From DATJGR01 sp963735085 (GTDB lineage Bacteria; Pseudomonadota; Gammaproteobacteria; Pseudomonadales; Azotimanducaceae), in contig CAVTJP010000006.1 of the NCBI GenBank assembly GCA_963735085.1, positions 186,001 through 250,000 of the forward strand: DNA of 64,000 nucleotides. The letters are read 5' to 3'. The translations under genes were made by a program, and so were the position numbers. The notes beneath the pieces are model-generated. The model had not been told where the DNA came from. It searched no databases and saw only the letters and a program-made list of their open reading frames with translations. Below, piece after piece: positions 61,559 to 64,000 of the stretch; the first letter of the stretch is position 1, and each line of letters starts with the position of its first letter.

Positions 61559-62576
61559 GTGAGCACAGACCGTTGGTCTTCGCAGTCGTTATTTTTACGG
61601 CACCTTGCATTTGTAGTCTATGCAGAGTCTGGCCAATCCAGCAGTCTGGCCAACAAATACGCTGAGGCGCCCGATTTGCTCAATCGTAATTTCGTGCTCA
61701 TTTGGTTGGGCCAGATGGTGAGCCAGATCGGCACGCAAATGTTCAGCCTTGCGTTGCTGTTTTGGATTCTCGAGACGACAGGTTCGGCAACGATGATGGG
61801 GCTTGTGGCCATGTCGGCGGCATTGCCCGGCGCATTGCTCGGGCCTTTCGGCGGCACGCTGGCCGACAACATGAGTCGCAAACACCTGATGATCTATGCG
61901 GACGCCATCCGAGGATTGGCCGCGATCGGCTGGCGCGATCTTTCTGACCAACGGGATTAGCTTCATCGTTTCAGCAGCGGCAACTTGGTTCGCTCAGATT
62001 CCTCAAATGCGTTCGAACGAGCCCATGACGCGCTCAAACGCGCTGCGAAAATTTCGAACCGATACGTCGGCCGGCTTGCGCTTCGCGTGGGAGGGACCGG
62101 AGTTCCTTGGATTGTTGGGCGCCTCCCAGGGCGCAGGGACAATCGCCGGTTTCGCACTCGCCGGAGCGATCAGATTTCCGCCCCAGTATCGTCCGCACAT
62201 CGTGGGGGCCGGCATATTCGCCATCAGTCTGGTGATCCTGCTGCTGGGCATAAACGGCGTGCCGGCACTGAGCCTGCTACTGCTTGCGCTCTTCGGCCTG
62301 CATATTCCCTTTGTAAACGTCAACATCATTACCGTCATTCAAGGCGCCACGCCGGCGCCGATGAGAGGCCGCGTCGTGGGGCTGCTCGGTACGCTCGCCC
62401 TCGGACTCATCCCGATCGCACGGGGCTTGTCAGGGTTGCTGATCGACGCCGTGGCCCAGCACGTGCCGGTGATCTACACGAGCGTAGGTTTGATCAGCAT
62501 GGCCTTCATCGCGACGGCTTGGTCGAATCAGTCGTTCCGCGATTTCCTCGCGACAGACCTTCGCGCAACCCGATGA
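61559..62576 (+). pseudogene. MFS transporter, broken by frameshift and internal deletions
   Basis: The first part (start about 61559 to 61960) reads LLNRNFVLIWLGQMVSQIG, two to three membrane segments and the MFS signature GTLADNMSRKHLMIYADAIRG. The frame then stops. A second frame continues from about 61935 with IFLTNGISFIVSAAATWFAQIPQ and later segments to 62576. A typical relative has about 400 residues. Membrane segments 3-5, and a piece near FAWEGPEFLGLL, appear to be missing. At least one deletion with a frame change has occurred. It is divergent from the monooxygenase-like/ArsR genes. Confidence 0.8.
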
Positions 62577-62606
62577 AGCCTACTCAACCACTCGACTCAC
62601 GATCAT

Positions 62607-63041
62607 TCAAACAGGTTCCGCAATGAACACCGGAATCTTGCGCGTCGTTTTCGCCTGATAGTCGTTATACGGTGGATATGCGGCCGCGCTGGCCGACCAC
62701 AAGCGCTCACGTTCCTTTGCATCGGTGACCTCGCGAACGCGCATCTTCGTCACGTTGGTTGCATCGCGTATTTCGACGTCCGGGTTGGCGCGCAGGTTGT
62801 ACACCCAGACCGGATTCTTGGGTTGGCCGCCCATCGAACCGACCAGCACATAGCCGTCGCCGACCTTCACGCGCATCAACGGAATCTTGCGAATCCCGCC
62901 GGTCTTGTTGCCGATGTGCGTGACGATGATGCACGGCATGCCGGTATCGAGCAGCGTGTTGCCTTTGGTGCCGCCGCTGCTTTCGTACAACTCGACCTGG
63001 TTGCGGACCCAATCGAGTTTGGGGGGTAGGTAATCGGGCAT
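62607..63041 (-). CDS. Deazaflavin-dependent nitroreductase family protein (DUF385)
   Basis: This 144-residue protein fits the Ddn/DUF385 split-barrel family. Key segments are GMPCIIVTHIGNKTGGIRKIP, VLVGSMGGQPKNPVWVYNL and NPDVEIRDATNVTKMRV, the typical TGRKSG / GG.P.HP.WY.NL.A.P pattern. Known members use F420H2, a cofactor best known in actinobacteria. No F420 biosynthesis gene is in the window, and another flavin is possible. AGGAGA lies 9 bp before the ATG at 63041. The frame upstream to 63221 is not conserved. It is divergent from the DUF222 gene. Confidence 0.9.
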   Translation of the reverse strand: MPDYLPPKLDWVRNQVELYESSGGTKGNTLLDTGMPCIIVTHIGNKTGGIRKIPLMRVKVGDGYVLVGSMGGQPKNPVWVYNLRANPDVEIRDATNVTKMRVREVTDAKERERLWSASAAAYPPYNDYQAKTTRKIPVFIAEPV

Positions 63042-63145
63042 GGTGTGCGGTCTCCTGATAGGGGTGAACTCGGAACGAATACGATACCGGCGACGCACGT
63101 CGGTGCACAGAGGCAGAACGCTAAGAAAAAACGCGTTGTGAGCCA

Positions 63146-63203
63146 GGTTATCCACCGATCGAGCGGCTGGCTTGTTGGGGCCGCACTCGCTCGGTGGATA
63201 ACC
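63146..63203. repeat. 58-bp imperfect hairpin with 13-bp perfect ends
   Basis: GGTTATCCACCGA at 63146-63158 is repeated as its exact complement at 63191-63203. Inside, GAGCGGC pairs with GCCGCACTC across one bulge. Each outer arm holds TTATCCACC, one base from a DnaA box. It lies between divergent genes, so it is not a simple terminator. No second copy was seen in the window. Confidence 0.6.
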
Positions 63204-63274
63204 CGCAACCGTTTGCGACATCGCCCCTTAATCTCACTGTTGGCTATTGTATTTGTGTCGCCTTTGCTAAAGTA

Positions 63275-63294
63275 TACTGGATAAGTATCCAGCA
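63275..63294 (+). promoter_or_regulatory. LexA (SOS) box at the DUF222 gene promoter
   Basis: TACTGGATAAGTATCCAGCA contains CTG-N10-CAG with a near-perfect palindromic core. It closely resembles the E. coli ruvAB SOS box as I remember it. It overlaps a -10-like TATACT at 63273-63278, so a bound repressor would block RNA polymerase. It lies 15 bp upstream of the DUF222 ATG. Confidence 0.72.
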
Positions 63295-63308
63295 TCAGGA
63301 GTCGAGAC

Positions 63309-64000
63309 ATGCCTCTGGCAATGGCTGCAACACCCGACGATCTCGACTCGCTCACCACCGAAATCACCACCTTGTGCGGGCACCTCGATGCGGCGGAGTT
63401 CCGGCTGCTCGAACTGATCCGCGAACTCGATGAGCGCGCACCGTGGGGTCTGTGGGAAATGAAGAGTTGCGCGCACTGGCTGAACTGGAAGTGCGGGATT
63501 GCACTCGGCGCGGCACGCGAGAAGGTGCGGGTCGCGCATGCACTTCCGGGATTGCCGCTTGTACGAGATGCATTCCGAAGTGGCCGGCTGTCGTATTCGA
63601 AGGTACGGGCGCTCACCCGCATCGCCAATGCGGACAACGAAGCCCTGCTGGTGGAGATGGCGTTGTCGGCCACCGCAGCTCACATCGAGACGATCGTGCG
63701 CAAGTACCGGCAGGTGGCACGGCTGCAAGCAGCAGATCAGGCGCTGTCGCTGCATCACAGCCGCAGTCTGACGTACTACTGGGCCGATGATGGTGCATTG
63801 GTCGTCAATGGACGGCTGCCGCCCGAACAGGGTGCTGTTCTGGTCCGTGCACTCGAACGTGCCGAAGGATGGATCGAGTCGTTACCGGATGAATCACACG
63901 AGGCACGCCACGCCGATGCACTGGCTGCAGTGGCCGAGCGGTTTCTGGCAGTGCCACTAGGCGCCGATGACGGTGCCTCGAGCGCTGACCGCTACCACAT
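63309..64000 (+). CDS. DUF222-domain HNH endonuclease-family protein (partial, runs off window)
   Basis: The frame is open from the ATG at 63309 to the window end, giving at least 230 residues. MKSCAHWLNWKCGIALGAAREKVRVA and GRLSYSKVRALTRIAN (both under 27 residues and shown here by name only: the CAHWL-CGI and KVRALTR segments) are typical of DUF222, also called the 13E12-repeat region. These proteins normally end in an HNH nuclease domain, which would lie past the window. AGGAG lies 8 bp before the ATG. The LexA box at the promoter suggests damage induction. Nuclease activity is inferred from the family only. Confidence 0.88.
   Translation, partial: MPLAMAATPDDLDSLTTEITTLCGHLDAAEFRLLELIRELDERAPWGLWEMKSCAHWLNWKCGIALGAAREKVRVAHALPGLPLVRDAFRSGRLSYSKVRALTRIANADNEALLVEMALSATAAHIETIVRKYRQVARLQAADQALSLHHSRSLTYYWADDGALVVNGRLPPEQGAVLVRALERAEGWIESLPDESHEARHADALAAVAERFLAVPLGADDGASSADRYH

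Noticed and set aside
32841..63221. Long open frames opposite real genes throughout the window
   Set aside because: In GC-rich DNA antisense frames stay open by codon bias. They lack conserved motifs and ribosome sites and overlap recognised genes.
1..64000. CRISPR arrays, insertion sequences, integrases, toxin-antitoxin pairs or known defence systems
   Set aside because: No regularly spaced repeats, transposase motifs, integrase or defence-type proteins were found. The only nuclease-family gene is the truncated DUF222 gene at the right edge.

Overview
The window is one stretch of a GC-rich, tightly packed bacterial chromosome, mostly housekeeping and central metabolism. Several features point to a gammaproteobacterium, probably near Xanthomonadales/Nevskiales/Steroidobacterales: the metG-rnfB-like-nth order, a Pseudomonas-type NrdA with two ATP cones, a 1,600-residue NAD-glutamate dehydrogenase, RlmJ, RNase T, Grx4, a PepSY-PhoP-PhoQ cluster and a YejM-like sulfatase. 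The lineage is inferred from gene families and order, not from a marker-gene tree. I see no rRNA, tRNA, CRISPR array, insertion sequence or complete prophage.

Layout. 1-9,480: end of purM, dcd, apbC/mrp, metG, an orphan rnfB-like ferredoxin, nth, murI, a zinc-ribbon protein, rnt, grxD, and a MalY/PatB-type aminotransferase. 9,485-13,322: a lone hydantoinase-B-type gene, then the overlapping argD-argF pair (argG lies at 59.4-60.7 kb). 13,350-18,585: a two-gene cyclic-di-GMP operon, made of a membrane diguanylate cyclase and a PilZ-DUF1631-GGDEF-EAL protein. 18,693-24,778: glpK, a 416-bp control region, then nrdA-nrdB. 24,818-32,425: carboxylesterase, NAD-glutamate dehydrogenase, rlmJ. 32,426-35,645: paaABC-paaE, phenylacetyl-CoA epoxidase without paaD. 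35,703-43,986: YejM-like membrane sulfatase, methyltransferase, two alpha/beta hydrolases, two acyl-CoA dehydrogenases, a crotonase-fold gene and a double CDGSH protein. 44,035-51,777: DUF349 protein, a PepSY/PhoP/PhoQ-like signalling operon ending in a crotonase-fold gene, a glycine-zipper protein and a P-loop kinase. 51,830-60,719: O-methyltransferase, pitrilysin-like lipoprotein, DinG-family helicase, sorB-sorA and argG.

60,720-64,000 looks like accessory DNA. A divergent module is decaying: the ArsR-family regulator and the MFS transporter are both broken. The small monooxygenase-like gene between them, and two matching operator palindromes, are intact. After it come a deazaflavin-dependent nitroreductase family gene, a long hairpin with DnaA-box-like arms, and a DUF222-type (HNH endonuclease family) gene running off the window end behind a near-perfect LexA (SOS) box.

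The points most worth following up are the SOS-box DUF222 gene, the decayed ArsR/MFS module with surviving operators, the paa epoxidase set lacking paaD, the YejM-like protein that keeps a full metal site, and the long nrdA leader. I did not find a system that I could call entirely new.
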